64,000 bases of DNA from Diplonema papillatum (Eukaryota > Euglenozoa > Diplonemea > Diplonemida > Diplonemidae): assembly GCA_030068145.1 (NCBI GenBank), contig JAPJBO010000467.1, positions 62,001 through 126,000 of the forward strand. Reading direction: 5' to 3'. A program made the position numbers and the translations under genes. The first letter of the stretch is position 1; each line of letters opens with the position of its first letter. Shown in pieces: positions 51,084-62,346 of this stretch. Below the pieces are notes generated by a model, which saw only the letters and a list, made by a program, of their open reading frames with translations, was not told the DNA's origin and did not search any database.

Positions 51084-53286
51084 CTAGAGACCCTGGGTCA
51101 ATAGTTCAGCAATCTTCCGCGCTTTCTCGGCGCTAATGCCGCAGTGAATGCGAATCTGAGGATTGTGCGCAGGGTGGCAAGTGTTTTGCGGTGAATCGGA
51201 AACGGCGTTCGTTTGTGCACCTGAATGCGCATATCTCAAACGGCAGGGTCGCTCTTAAACACAGAAAAAGAAAAGGCATGTGTTGTTTGTACGTGCCGGG
51301 GGAGGATTAGCCTGCTACTGATTGATAGTGAGTGGATATGATCGCACGCTAATCTTCTCCCAAAGAAGCTGCCGTTCTCTTCCGTGTTTACAAAGCATTG
51401 TTACTACGAAACAAGAAACCATACCGTTTGGGTGTTTGCGGTGGCGTTGATGCCTTCACGTGTGAACATGGATCCGGGGCAGACACCCACGCCTGCTTGA
51501 AGCGCCAGCTTCACAGCGTCTAAATCGGACGAGCAGTCGTGGATGAAGTTGCCGTACATGGTTCCGCTGGGGTCAACGGCAGACCAGCCGAACTTCTTCA
51601 CAAAAGCTTCCTTCAGCACGACCCAGTTGGCGGTCAGCAGCTTGTTGAGCTCGACAATGTGCGTATCGAAATCTTTCTCGTGGTGCGTCAAAAAGTCGGC
51701 GACGGCGTGCTGCAGGATCGGCGTGCAGATGTAAATCGGGTCCGACAGGTCCATCATCGACGCTGACGTCTTCGGGCTTGATACAGCGTATCCCACACGC
51801 CACGACTGGGCACCTGCGAGTCGAAAGAAACGGTGGGTCAAAAGCTGGACGAATAGGGGGCAACCCGGGACTGCTGCACAGTGGGAAATTGGAAAACGCG
51901 GGGCGGTAAATCTTAGTTAGGAAGGAAACTGCCTCATGCACGTTTGATGCTGGAATCAAGTCTTCTTCGAAGGAACTGTAACAGGGAATGGGGGATCGCA
52001 AGAAGTTACGTGGCCAACACCGCATTGGGAATATCGTTCGGGCCTGCAAGCCACGGACCACGTTCAGCGCAGAACCTACGGGTCTGCAGACAGATGTGAG
52101 TCTGGGTTTTCAGGCGGTTGTTCGTAGCTTGAAGGGGGCAATGTGTTGTGATTATTACTCACAAAATACTTCACCAAACGGCGCGTTTGCGCTCAACCAC
52201 TTTGTCGAGGTTCAATGACGGCAACAGTGGACCGACGTCTCGTGCTGGGTGTGATCAGCGGGAGAAGATTTAGAACATCGATTCTGCATCTGTATTCTAT
52301 GATCAACGACACTGTTGTTGATAACCACTCAATTCTGGGTACTGTTGCAGCCCAGTCGGTACGATTACCCTGAGCAACGCACTGTGCCAAAAGTTGTTCG
52401 TTCTGTCATAGTGCTCACGCATCTGTACACATTTGGTACCATGCTCACAGCCATGGAAACTGGATCGCCAGCAGCGGATATTGAGCGAAGATTTCTCACC
52501 CACCATCCCACCTGCGATGGGCAAAAGAAAATCACCGGCCAACGACATACCTAGCGACTTAGAAAAGCCTCGGCACACAACGACACTGTCAGGCAGGTCC
52601 TGATCCTTCGGGACGAGATGGATTGGCGACACGTGTTTGTGGCCGTCAAAGACCATGTCGTTGTAGCACTCGTCGCAGATGAGCAGTTTTTTCGGGTACT
52701 TGGCGACAACATCCATCATCTGGCGCACACTCGCTTCCGCCCAGACTTGGCCCGTCGGGTTGACCGGGTTGCACATGACGACGCCGTCTACTTCGCCAGA
52801 GCTTAGCTTCGCCTCGATTTCGGCGAACATGGCGTCGGAAAATGCGTACTTGCCGTCTTTGAGGCTGCTGAGCTTCACGAACTGGGCATCGGTCCCGGCG
52901 GCCGTTTTGATCTGGCGGAGGTGGTACGTGTAGAAAGGCTCGAGGAGGAGCACGGTCGGGCTGCGGCCGGCCAGCTGCTTCAGGTGCAGCAGCGCGGCCA
53001 CGAACGCGCCGGTGACGCCTTGGGTCGCGAGGACGCTCGACGCCAGCCGCGCGACGACGCCTTCGCTGCGGAGGAGCTTCTCGACGGCTGCGACGAAGTC
53101 TGGCTCCCCCTTCCGGTTGCGGTAGCAGTGCGTGTCAAGGCGCATCAACGCCTCGCCGCCCAGCCGCCGCAGGGCCTCCGGCGGCGGCAGCTCGATCATC
53201 CCCTGCGCCAGCGTCATGATCCCGCGCGCCACGCAGTAGTCGTTGATGTCCCGCATCGAGCGCATGTTTGCGAGTTCGCTCGCCAT
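51084..53286 (-). CDS. Class I/II PLP-dependent aminotransferase, three exons
   Basis: Exon 1 53286-52551, exon 2 51813-51425, exon 3 51155-51084; 398 aa. Joins: CTAG|GTATGT to GCAG|GTGCCC (split Gly codon, giving SKSLGAQSWRVGYAVS) and ACG|GTATGG to CTCAG|ATTCGC (phase 0, giving IRIHCGISAEKARKIAELLT before the stop). Motifs: TQGVTGAFVAALLHL (cofactor phosphate region), CNPVNPTGQVW, LLICDECYNDMVFDG with the pyridine-binding Asp, CRGFSKSLG with the Schiff-base Lys243, and a late RIHCGIS with the substrate-carboxylate Arg. These are the full set for the fold I aminotransferase/ACC synthase-like family. The amino-acid substrate cannot be inferred. Confidence 0.9.
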
Positions 53287-53547
53287 CGCTTCGGCGTTTG
53301 TCCTTTTTTGCTTTCTTCCCTAGTGATAGGTTGCTATCCTTTTTTTGTCCTGCGTTGCGCATGGTTGTGCCCAGGCGCGTCTTTCCCCCGTGGGTGCTGA
53401 TATTTGATCAAAATCGACAGGTTTCTCCGCATCGTTGAACTAGCCCTTTATCAATGGCTCACCCACCGCAGCTCGACCATGCGCCAGGGCCCGCCTGCAC
53501 GTAGGACCGTTGGGGTTCCAGCATGTGCGCAAGTCGCGTCGTCTTCG

Positions 53548-53620
53548 TTTTTAGAGTTAAAGTTCGCTCGAGAATCCGGGACGTTAGAGTCTTCTTCGAG
53601 TGGGACCTTCGCCAACTGGG
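53548..53620 (-). promoter_or_regulatory. Shared upstream motif, copy B (aminotransferase)
   Basis: Plus strand TTTTTAGAGTTAAAGTTCGC, TCGAGAATCCGGGACGTTAG, AGTCTTCTTCGAGTGGGACC, TTCGCCAACTGGG. About 260 bp upstream of the aminotransferase ATG. Aligns with copies A and C over its whole length, with a small insertion. Confidence 0.5.
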
Positions 53621-55551
53621 CATGGAGGCGGCTTGAGTCGCTTACGGTGCGAAAGGAAAGAACATCTTGACGGCAGCGAACCTTAAGTCCAGCTACAATC
53701 GTTTGCGTCTATTTTCGGTTTACTCAACACTGAGCAGCCACCTCTCCTCTGAACCATCCGGGGGAGCCTGGCCCTGTATACTACACGCGACACTGTCGCG
53801 GCACCTTCGTTTCTTGTTCGCTCTTCAGCACCTGCACGTCCGAGCAAGCTTGTCAGTGACATCTTTGCGAGCATTAACACGACCCATGTCCACTTTTGAC
53901 ACGGAAACTTTCCGCAATTCGGTCCAGTGTTCTCCATTGAATATTCGCTACTACAACCAAGATCTGCACTCATCCACGCTCCATCGAGGCTCACGCCAAC
54001 GACTTCGGCGTGGACCACGCACTCCTACGCACGCCTGGCTCTGTGATCCAGTACGCGGCCAACTATAGTAGGTGCTCGCTTGAGCGTCATCCATCTTCGG
54101 GAAGGGAAAAGGAAGAGAATCTTCACGAAGAGCCCAATCGGCCGCACAAGGTAAACGAGCCCTGTTTTGCCCACTTTTAAAATATCCTCTCTTTGTCTCT
54201 CTCGTGTCGATTGGGACACACAAAAAAGAAAAAGTAAGAAAAACGGAGAACGGTCTGATGAAAAAAGGTGAGCCGAACACCTCGCCTGGCTCAGGAACGC
54301 TCGACTTGAAAAAACAAGTGCGGGGCGACAGCAGGTCGCCTAATGGTTAGTGGTTCGCGCTTGAGGGCGGCCGTTCCGCACTTATTATGCCGGAACGAGC
54401 CGCGAGCCAACAGGGAAAAGCAGCTGGGGCGGGTGCTCTCCCGCCAGCATCGCAGCACACTGTGCACACACGCTGGACGAGAAACTCGCGACCACCCCCT
54501 CCCCGGGGGTTAAAACAAGACATGGCCTCCATGCAGTGGTGCAAGCACCGTGCAGTCGTTGCAATAAACAAACGTTTCCCGCGGTTCACCACGCAAAACG
54601 GGTAGCCCTGAGGACGGCCGCTGCCTTACCGACACGCGGCTCTGAAAATGTGGAGCCTTCATACACGTCGAGTGGTTACGATCATCGTGCACAAAACGCG
54701 TGGTGGCTTGGAGGAAGCGGGCGTGGCGTACCCACGTGCGAAGAGAGGCACTAAAACGTTCGGTTCCACAGCAGCTGCTGTGGACTTTTGGGGCATCTTC
54801 GAGGTGCAGGCGTTATCTTTTTTGAAGAACACGTAAACCTGATAATTCAGCCGATTGGGGCGGGGGGGGGGAAGCTTAGCGTCATGTTTGGATGGTTGCT
54901 GGAGGGGGGACCCACGCAGGAGCGAGAGGAACAAAGGGTGCCGTCGAAAGAAATAGCGCGCTCTGTTCGATTGCCCCGTTGCTGCGTGCACTTCCTCCCG
55001 CACCCTACGCTCCAGCAGTGACGTGGTTTGCTTCGTGATTTTTGCACGGGGTGGTCCATCTGTCATTGTTCAACTGATCTCAGGTGAAGGCTCGCTGAAA
55101 CTCTCAGCAAAACGTTCTCATTCAAAACGCCCTGGGGGAGCATGATGCAGTCGTTCGCTTCTAATTTCGGGGTCAGTCTTCTCGGTGCTTAACACATCTT
55201 CTACAACTGTCTCGTTTTCGAAAGTAAAAAAAGAGTACCAATGGAAGGTGTGGTGAGCTGGCCTGCTCGCCAGGTTCACACTTTCCCCGTCAAAAGCGGA
55301 GTAGTGAGTGGTACAGAAAAAGGTCGGCCGCGCTTTTCCCCGTCGAAGTGATGAAAAATGAAAAGCGAAAACGACTGAAAATAAGCAAAGGAAAAAACGA
55401 AAGCAAAAGAAAAAAGGCGAATGCAATCGTGGAATCGAGGCAACAACACACATCCGCCCAACTTTGCCCCCCACCCTAAAAACGTTCATAGAAACTTAGC
55501 TGTTGACCGGTCCTTCTTGAAAGGTCCATGTTTTAGCTTAACATCTACGAA

Positions 55552-55613
55552 GGGGAAACTCTCAGTTTAATGTTTAGGCAGAGCACTGCCTCTCCAGGGG
55601 AAATCTTAGTTTA
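55552..55613. repeat. Short repeat with GGCAG hairpin, copy 2 and a half copy
   Basis: GGGGAAACTCTCAGTTTAAT, GTTTAGGCAGAGCACTGCCT, CTCC, followed at once by a partial second unit GGGGAAATCTTAGTTTA. Homologous to 38208-38250 and 2897-2930. Confidence 0.7.
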
Positions 55614-55739
55614 GGGAAGGGGTGCATAAAGTGGTTCCTTGGCAAGGTCTCGTTACACATTTGTTGACAGCAGCAAACATGGATCTTTTCTGCTTACTCT
55701 GGAGCCGCGGTTGCCGATCTCCAGCTAAAATGCTGTACG

Positions 55740-55766
55740 AAGATACCAGCTACGTGCTGGTATCTT
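55740..55766. other. Perfect 11-bp inverted repeat (hairpin)
   Basis: AAGATACCAGC then five bases TACGT then GCTGGTATCTT. No gene borders it. Could be a small mobile-element core or structured RNA; nothing else supports either. Confidence 0.6.
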
Positions 55767-58143
55767 GAACCGCTAAAAACTAATCAACCAAACCGACTGT
55801 TCGAATAGACGGTCGTCCGCGACCAATTACAAGGGCAAACCTCTCCCTACAAGAGGAAGTAGACATGTAATGGTGAAACGGTGTGAAGAGTGTGACCACA
55901 AATTTCTTGAAGGTGAAGCGGCAGTTTGGCATGTATGGTGCAACAGTATTCCAAAAGCAGTGCACACGGCAGAACAACTCCCCCCCCTACAAGGTTATTC
56001 GGCTGCTGCATCACGCGCAAGGGACAGTAGTGCCGGCGTGAGGTAGTCAATCGTGATGGCCAAGTCTCCCCCTCCCCAACTTCTTAACGGCAAAAGAGAG
56101 ATGAAAAAGCGCTGCTGGTGCTGCTGTCGGAGATGCACACTTTGCGTGTCCGAACACCACACCAGCTCCTTTGCGCGGCACATCGCCTTTCGGGGCCATC
56201 TCGTTCGTATTGTCGGCACGAAAGCAGCCTGCAAACAGTGGCCCAGACGTTTAAACATAGCCCCCAGTGAAGGAGCGATGATTGAGGCTTGAATGTCCTG
56301 CCAAACCTTCAATGAAATGCTGCCCCTCTGGGGGCAGAATCCCCTGTAAGAATCATCTCAGCAACATCCCGACACCTTTTTCTCGCCAGGAATTGAACTC
56401 GTCTCTGGCGCAAGCTCGGTACAGTTTTCCCATTCTCTACAAAATCGGGTTTCTCGAATTCCTTTCAGCCACGGGGGTGCGCAGTCGAGAACACCAAGGA
56501 ACGGTGGATGGTCGCGTTGAATGACACAACTTTACCTTGCGCCTCTCCTTTCCTGTCCTTCTCACCTAGTCTCGTCGGGCTTTCAAACACCCTTCTTCGC
56601 GGTCTTCTGGCCGGCGAAGAATCACCCCGTGCTTCCTTCCCCCTCTCCTCCTACCTCGGAGGGAACGGTCGAGCATTTTCCTTCGTCTGCTGGCGCGTCA
56701 CGATCTTCTTTGCAGCTTTTTCGGCGTTCTTTTCGTCCTTTTCGTGCTGTGGGTGGTGGTAATGGCGTAGAACGAGGAAGCCAATCAAGAACGAACCTAT
56801 ACCCGCCGAAGGGCGGGCATAAGGCGTGCCGGGGGGAGGACGTGTTGGTCAAGAACGACTATAGAACCCACCAACTGTCCTCCGAAGTTCTGTATTCTAC
56901 GGGCAGGGTTTCGTCTCGAATGCCGTTCGTGAAACGTTCCCAAGAGGAAATGCTGCCGAGGCCCGGACGACACTGGGATGTTGAAGGGCGGCAGTTCGAG
57001 TCCGGATTAGCTACACTGGGGCGAACAGACACGGTAGCTGACCGCCTAAACATCGGGTTGATGCTACGAGTGCCACCCCCCAAGCCCCTGAGTATGGAAG
57101 CCCTTCTTCTTCGACAAAACCCACGAGATTGCCCAAAACACCTGGATAGGAACCCCCTGAACAATTTGGCCTGGATTTGGGCTTGTTCAGTTTTCTCCGG
57201 AATATGATTATTTTAGAGCGCGTTTTGCAAAATCCTGCCCTCATGCTAAGGAGGGAGATTGGGGTTTGTATGTTCTCTCTTCGGGTTTGCGGAACTACTG
57301 TGTGTTTGTCTTGAGCTAAGCTAGCTTGGCTGGTGCATTGAAAGCATGACAGATACGACCAAAATACTCGAGGGACTGCCTTGTCCTCATTTCGAAGGAG
57401 GCTACAGGGGGAGAAAACAATACAACTACAAAGTGTTGAACGCTTACGCCCGCCACTGGCAGTCTCCTCAAGTATTTCCTACAAAGCGGGTGCTTACACA
57501 ACAAAATATGAAATACCTGTCTCGCGGCTGCGCGCTTCTCCTTCCTGCTTTGACCAGACCCGGGCAATGGACGGGAGGTTCCCGGGATGTTCGGCACAAA
57601 CGGGTTCTGCCCCGTTTGGCGGGATTCCATCGCCTTCTTGGCGAGCGGCTGGAGCTGTACGCAGAAGGGAGAGAGCTAATCGTGTGAAACTGGTTCGCGA
57701 GCGTGCAGCTCCCGAGGAATCGCAGTGCTTGTAAGTCATGCAGCAAGCCTCCTGCCACCACCCACCGGGAAGAGCGCGCGGGCGAAAAGAAGGTGCCACA
57801 CCCACCACCACACCCAAACCTGGGCTCATGGTGAGCTAAGATGGTGACTTAGTAATTCAACTCTGCTTGCAGAATTCCTTGGTAAATTTAGAGAACTCGT
57901 CTACGCACTTGTGCGGGAAACGTGAACGGAATAATTCTCCCCGCTGATACGTCTCAAGTCCTTCAAAAAGAGAAGATGACATCATCCGGGACCTGTGCTG
58001 TGCTGAGCGTTGGAAGCGCAGTTTCCGCTGTTCCATACAGTTTCCGAGCGGGTGCAACTCAGGGGCCAACGCCCTCGTGAGCTTCGCAAATAATGACGGG
58101 AAGTCGCGGCGTTCGCCTCTACCTCCTCCGTGGATCAGTACTT

Positions 58144-58605
58144 CTAACTGACTCCCTTCAGGGCTGTCTCCTGTACAAAAAAGTGTGATAACAGGCATAC
58201 CGTGTCCCAAGTCTTGTAGACGACGTAGCACGGGACAAGCAGGTAGATCAGCCACGCCCAGCTTGTGACGAGGAGCAGCAGCTGCACGCACCAGCAGACC
58301 CAGAGCAAGTCCTGTACGTACTCGAACATACCCATTTCCTTGGGGTTGCTGAGGTCATTGATCGATGCGATCTGCCCACTGTCGCCGTAGTGCGGCTTGC
58401 CGTGCTTCTCGATCTGCGTGAGGCAGATGTACTCTTGCCCAGCGAAGAAGACGAGGCAAACAATGGAACCGAAGGTGAACAGCGTCCCGGAGACGCCGAA
58501 CAGGTACAGAATCGCGGCGGCGTTCACACCGACGGTGATCTTCTTGAACAGGGCCATTCGCTTCTTGTTCTTGGCCAGACTCGCCTTCGCATTGCCTTTC
58601 GCCAT
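58144..58605 (-). CDS. TMEM208 / SND2-type ER membrane protein
   Basis: ATG at 58605; 153 aa if unspliced. The basic start (MAKGNAKASLAKNKKRMALF) is followed by hydrophobic helices (AAILYLFGVSGTLFTFGSIV, QLLLLVTSWAWLIYLLVPCY) and the family-like segment DLSNPKEMGMFEYVQDLLWV. TMEM208/SND2 is an ER protein of the SRP-independent targeting route. The last coding bases contain GACACG|GTATGCC ... TTTTTTGTACAG|GAGACA, a 30-nt in-frame segment with donor, pyrimidine tract and acceptor. Removal would give a 143-aa protein ending DTETALKGVS; retention gives DTVCLLSHFFVQETALKGVS. Both end at the same stop. Confidence 0.82.
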   Translation of the reverse strand: MAKGNAKASLAKNKKRMALFKKITVGVNAAAILYLFGVSGTLFTFGSIVCLVFFAGQEYICLTQIEKHGKPHYGDSGQIASINDLSNPKEMGMFEYVQDLLWVCWCVQLLLLVTSWAWLIYLLVPCYVVYKTWDTVCLLSHFFVQETALKGVS

Positions 58606-59148
58606 CTTTACGGTGACGCTCGCTCCCCAGGGCCTCCCCCCCGCGCCACCCGTTCCCTTTCCGCTGCCAGAAGAATTGATGTGTTTCCGGCGACCTGTCG
58701 CTCAACGATGCTCGAGAAACAGGTTTCTGGGTGACACTACACATCTGGACACTTAGTCGTGCTGCACTACTGCCTTGTGTCTGTTCTGAAGCATCTTTGA
58801 ACGATGTGGTTTGCAATCCGAGCGGTACATTCTCCGCAACTCATTAGCTGCCGACCGCTTCCTTGGCTTGCCCTGCACGCGAGGCTTAACAAAATCGATT
58901 TTGTTTTCGAGATCAGAACGCAGAACATGAGAGACGTAGGTTTTCTATGGTAGCGAAAAATCAGGTCATCTGACTCGTCACCGAGGAAGAAGGGGGGTGT
59001 AGGCCAGTGTGGCTTTCTATCCAAGCCTGTCCAAGGTCAGCCAAGGGCCATAGGGGCGCATGCACAGCATGCGCACAATCCCCCGACCTGGCGGGGACAG
59101 TGGACACAATAAGCCGCACTGGGTGGCTGGAGCCGGCACCAACGAGGA

Positions 59149-59201
59149 GAAAGAGGGTTGAAGTATGGCTAAAGGAGGAGAGAGAGACGAGCTTACAGTG
59201 C
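59149..59201 (+). repeat. Repeat P, copy 2
   Basis: AGAGGGTTGAAGTATGGCTA then AAGGAGGAGAGAGAGACGAG. Matches 40777-40826. Confidence 0.65.
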
Positions 59202-59522
59202 AGAGCCAGCTTCCGGTTGCCGAAAAGGTTGTTTTCATCGGAGGCGCGCCCCGGTCCGAGCCCCTGGCACGCAATAATTGTTGTAACTGACAACAATTCG
59301 GACGGTTGGTGAAAGATAAGAACAGTTGAATCGCCTGCGACGTGTCAGCCATGTTTTCGGCATGTTCACACCTTGCACTGCCACCGCTCCCGCTGGCGCC
59401 TTCGCAGTGAAGGCCCTACAGGTTTGTTTCACGAGGAAAACGGAAACCTGAGGGGTTTCGCCCTGTTTCGGTGCGTGAAGAGCCCGAGGTATAACGTTGG
59501 TTTCTGGGGGAGTTATCTTAAG

Positions 59523-59580
59523 CACGTGCTTGGAATGGATATGTGCTCAACGCAGCACTTGTCCCGTTTGCACCGTGTTT
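59523..59580 (+). repeat. Repeat Q, copy 2
   Basis: ACGTGCTTGGAATGGATATG TGCTCAA then GCAGCACTTGTCCCGTTTGC. Matches 40019-40075. Confidence 0.65.
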
Positions 59581-59589
59581 CGATCTGAG

Positions 59590-59664
59590 CTAAGCCGGTC
59601 CATCCCTATCTCTTGGAACTGCATCGAATTGCCTGCTGCTGTTTATCACAGTTAATCACGGTCC
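59590..59664 (-). repeat. SINE-like short interspersed repeat, copy 5 (reverse)
   Basis: On the minus strand GATAAACAGCAGCAGGCAAT, TCGATGCAGTTCCAAGAGAT, AGGGATGGACCGGCTTAG; the best match to copy 2 (30793). Confidence 0.75.
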
Positions 59665-60036
59665 AACGTCTTCTTGTTGCGTTCGTGGGGAGTCATTTGC
59701 ATGCAAATGAGTACCACACTGTCGGTCCACCACGGTCTTTCAGGTCAATCCCTATCTGCATTCTTCGGTGTATCACGGTCCGCCAGGAGATGGACCGGCT
59801 GCAGGCATGACATAGAGCACAGACAAATCCGTCACAGGAGAAGGCCCTGCAGCCGTGTCAGCAGTTGAGGACAACGGCCCGTTATCCACTAGGCCCCAGA
59901 TTCCATAAAGGGTGAGTATGAGGGCTCTGCTGGCCATAGCGTTCGGTCGCTTGTCGCACTACCCGTGCAGGAGGCGCACGGGGTTGAACCAGCTCGCAAG
60001 AGGCATTTCGGTGCTGATCGAAAGCTAGTCACGAGC

Positions 60037-60843
60037 CTATTTCTGGCTTGGTAGAACGACTTCTTCTACGTAACGCTTGAGGCCGGCGTGTTGCGAGGAG
60101 AACCCCTTGTGCGTGAGGCCCTCTATGTAGTACCTAGAGAACAAGGCAGGGTACCCACCGATCATATCGAAACTGTTGAAAATGGTGGCGTTCGGGTCGC
60201 TGGGATCCGACTCCATCCAGACTGACCGGACGGACGAAGGGACGCCTGTGGACACGCCGTAGATGAGCAGGTGCCTCTTGCTATCCACAAAGTGCACTTC
60301 TTCGTAAGAGCACAGGCTGCCTAGCAGTCCTCCCATGTTCACGTTCAGACCGAGGTAGATCCGCTCGTCGGACTTTTCCACGACGTCGATCCTGCTGTGA
60401 AATGGGTTCCATTTGTGGTAGTTGTCGAAGTCCATGAAAGCCTGCCACACCACTTCGACGGGGGCCTGGATTCTGGTGGCGGGGATGACGATGGCCAGGT
60501 CGGGAAAAATGAGGTTGGTGAGTGTCGTCCCGAGGATGTTGTTGAAGTGCGACGCTCCGTCGATGCGCAGCTTCGGCGGACTTTTGTAGTTCCACGTCCG
60601 CTTCTCGGCTGGACTGTCCATCGACACCAAACTGCCTTCGGAGGCGGCGAAGTCGATTGATTTCCTTTGTTTGTCGCTGAGCAGCCAGGCGTCGAATGAC
60701 CTCCCGGCACGCTTCCTCTCTTTGAACACCTTCGTTGCCTTCATCAGCGTGAAATACTGCCACGCCACGAACCCGCCGACAACCGCCAACGCCGCTCCCA
60801 CAATCTGATAGCCCGTGGGAGCGGCCAGGTTGACTGATGCCAT
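60037..60843 (-). CDS. Membrane-anchored SRPBCC/START-like lipid-binding domain protein (268 aa)
   Basis: ATG at 60843. One N-terminal hydrophobic helix (about 11-31, YQIVGAALAVVGGFVAWQYF) is followed by a basic segment (KATKVFKERKRAGRSFDAWL). From about 118 to 255 the sequence has the SRPBCC (polyketide cyclase/START superfamily) pattern: ATRIQAPVEVVWQAFMDFDN, YHKWNPFHSRIDVVEKSDE, HFVDSKRHLLIYGVSTGVPS and a C-terminal helix GLTHKGFSSQHAGLKRYVEE. The fold binds hydrophobic ligands in a cavity. A shared ~70-bp motif sits about 50 bp upstream. Substrate unknown. Confidence 0.78.
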   Translation of the reverse strand: MASVNLAAPTGYQIVGAALAVVGGFVAWQYFTLMKATKVFKERKRAGRSFDAWLLSDKQRKSIDFAASEGSLVSMDSPAEKRTWNYKSPPKLRIDGASHFNNILGTTLTNLIFPDLAIVIPATRIQAPVEVVWQAFMDFDNYHKWNPFHSRIDVVEKSDERIYLGLNVNMGGLLGSLCSYEEVHFVDSKRHLLIYGVSTGVPSSVRSVWMESDPSDPNATIFNSFDMIGGYPALFSRYYIEGLTHKGFSSQHAGLKRYVEEVVLPSQK

Positions 60844-60889
60844 GATTATTCGGTCTTCTCTTCTTTGTGGATACCCCCTCTCCTCCTTA

Positions 60890-60958
60890 TTTTTAGAGCT
60901 AGACTTCGCTTGAAATTCCAGGGCTTTTAGGTCTCCGTGTGACCGCTGTTAAGTGGGG
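60890..60958 (-). promoter_or_regulatory. Shared upstream motif, copy C (SRPBCC gene)
   Basis: Plus strand TTTTTAGAGCTAGACTTCGC, TTGAAATTCCAGGGCTTTTA, GGTCTCCGTGTGACCGCTGT, TAAGTGGGG. It starts 47 bp upstream of the ATG, similar to its place before SMC2. Confidence 0.55.
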
Positions 60959-62346
60959 TCTCCTAGAGCAAGGGCTATATGAGTGCGAATGTGTTGGTGT
61001 GAAGAGTTTGCAAGCTTTTTTTGACGCATTGCAGCGCGAACGCAGCGCGCAAACATCTCGCACGAGCGCATATTCGTGGTACGATACGGACACGCACCCT
61101 TTGCACTTCACGACTGACCCGTGGGTGTGAGTCTTACCATGAGAACAAGGTGTGGGAGTGGCGAGAAACACCTTTTCGTACTTCGTTGATCACCTTTTTT
61201 GTGTGCCTGAAAGTGGAAAGTGCGTGAAAAGCGGGTAAAAGCGGAAATAAGGCTAGAACAATTTATGCAGCCGCAAGGCCTGGCCGGCAATAGATTCGGG
61301 CGCCAGCATTCTTCTGGGCCCGCGGAGAAGAGCTCCCACTTGAAGATTGCTTGCGTGCGCTTGACGCTTCTCCAATTTATTTCCAGAGAGCGAGTGATGC
61401 ACACGTGGTGCGCGTGCGGTCACGCTGCGAAGCAGCAGTACACTATGCAGAACGTAGAGCAGGCAACCTCGGATAGCCTGACTGTTTTTTGTCGACAGGG
61501 GCAATGAAATTCAGGGTAAGGGGACAGACAAAAAGACCTGGCTGTGTGACAGTGCGTTGGAAACGTGCACCGTGCCCCACCAGGGGTCAGGACCCGCAAT
61601 TCGAAGCCGTGTTGCCCACTCGACGTCCCGAGGTCGACTCCGTGTCCAATGGCTGGCTACCTTGAGTTCGGTCGTAAAGATCTCGAAGCTCCGTGACGTT
61701 GCAATACCATCCTTACGCTCTCCCCCACGGTGAACACCAGCCGCAGATTGTGGAAAAAGCCTGGGTTGGGTTGAGCGCACTGGCGCCCTGTTTTGGCGTG
61801 TGCACCTCGCGCTGCTCTACGAGAACAGACTGCTGCTTCGTCTTGGAAGAAAAGAAACCGTACACCGGGATGACGTTTTTGGAATACCGACGGACATTGT
61901 CCGTCGAAAATGGGGGGGGGGGGGGGGTACAGGGGGCGCACTAAGGATTGGGGGGTGCAACGGGCAATGTCAACGTCTGCTAAATTTGGAAGGGGGGGGG
62001 TCCTGTTTGGTGCACCTGGTGGCCGGGGACCCCCCCACCCTTTTTTCCGGGGACCCCCTTAAACGCGCTCTTTCGCGATGGATCTTTCCACTCCGTCCTC
62101 AGTTCGTCTGTGAGGCCTGAAATTTGACGTGCAAAACACAGGCTGAAACCGGGAAAATCTGCCCTTTCGTGGTTTTCTTGGTGCCGTATTTTCGAAATTC
62201 TCTAAGTACGTTTCCCAGCGGATTTGCCTGAAAAACAGTTTTTGGGGGTTATTGGCATTTTGGGGAAAGCACATCGTAAATCGGCCCAATCGGCCCGAAT
62301 TTTCTATTTTTGGGCCAGTTTTCCAGATTTTGAGGTTTTTTTTGGA
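60959..62346. other. Intergenic, no supported gene
   Basis: No recognised coding frame. G-rich runs (61912-61927 and nearby) and C-rich runs (62022-62040) could form structured DNA. The right end is AT-rich with TTTGGGCCAGTTTTCC-type sequence leading into the minisatellite. Confidence 0.5.

Larger units (their letters stand above)
53621..58143. other. Gene-poor stretch, no supported gene
   Basis: About 4.5 kb. Open frames exist (for example about 228 codons at 56521-57207, plus) but have the composition of random GC-rich sequence and no motifs. Contains the GGCAG-hairpin repeat (55552-55613) and a perfect hairpin (55740-55766). Confidence 0.5.
58606..60036. other. Intergenic with three dispersed repeats
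   Basis: Holds repeat P (59149-59201), repeat Q (59523-59580) and SINE-like repeat copy 5 in reverse (59590-59664), plus a related block of GGTCCACCACGGTC-type units (59720-59810). No coding frame recognised. Confidence 0.55.

Noticed and set aside
54328-54385. tRNA A-box-like GTCGCCTAATGGTTAGTGG.
   Set aside because: No B box or T arm at the expected distance and no cloverleaf pairing.
56521-57207. 228-codon plus-strand open frame.
   Set aside because: Low-information Ser/Arg/Pro composition, no motif, opposite strand to all other cellular genes; likely chance in GC-rich DNA.
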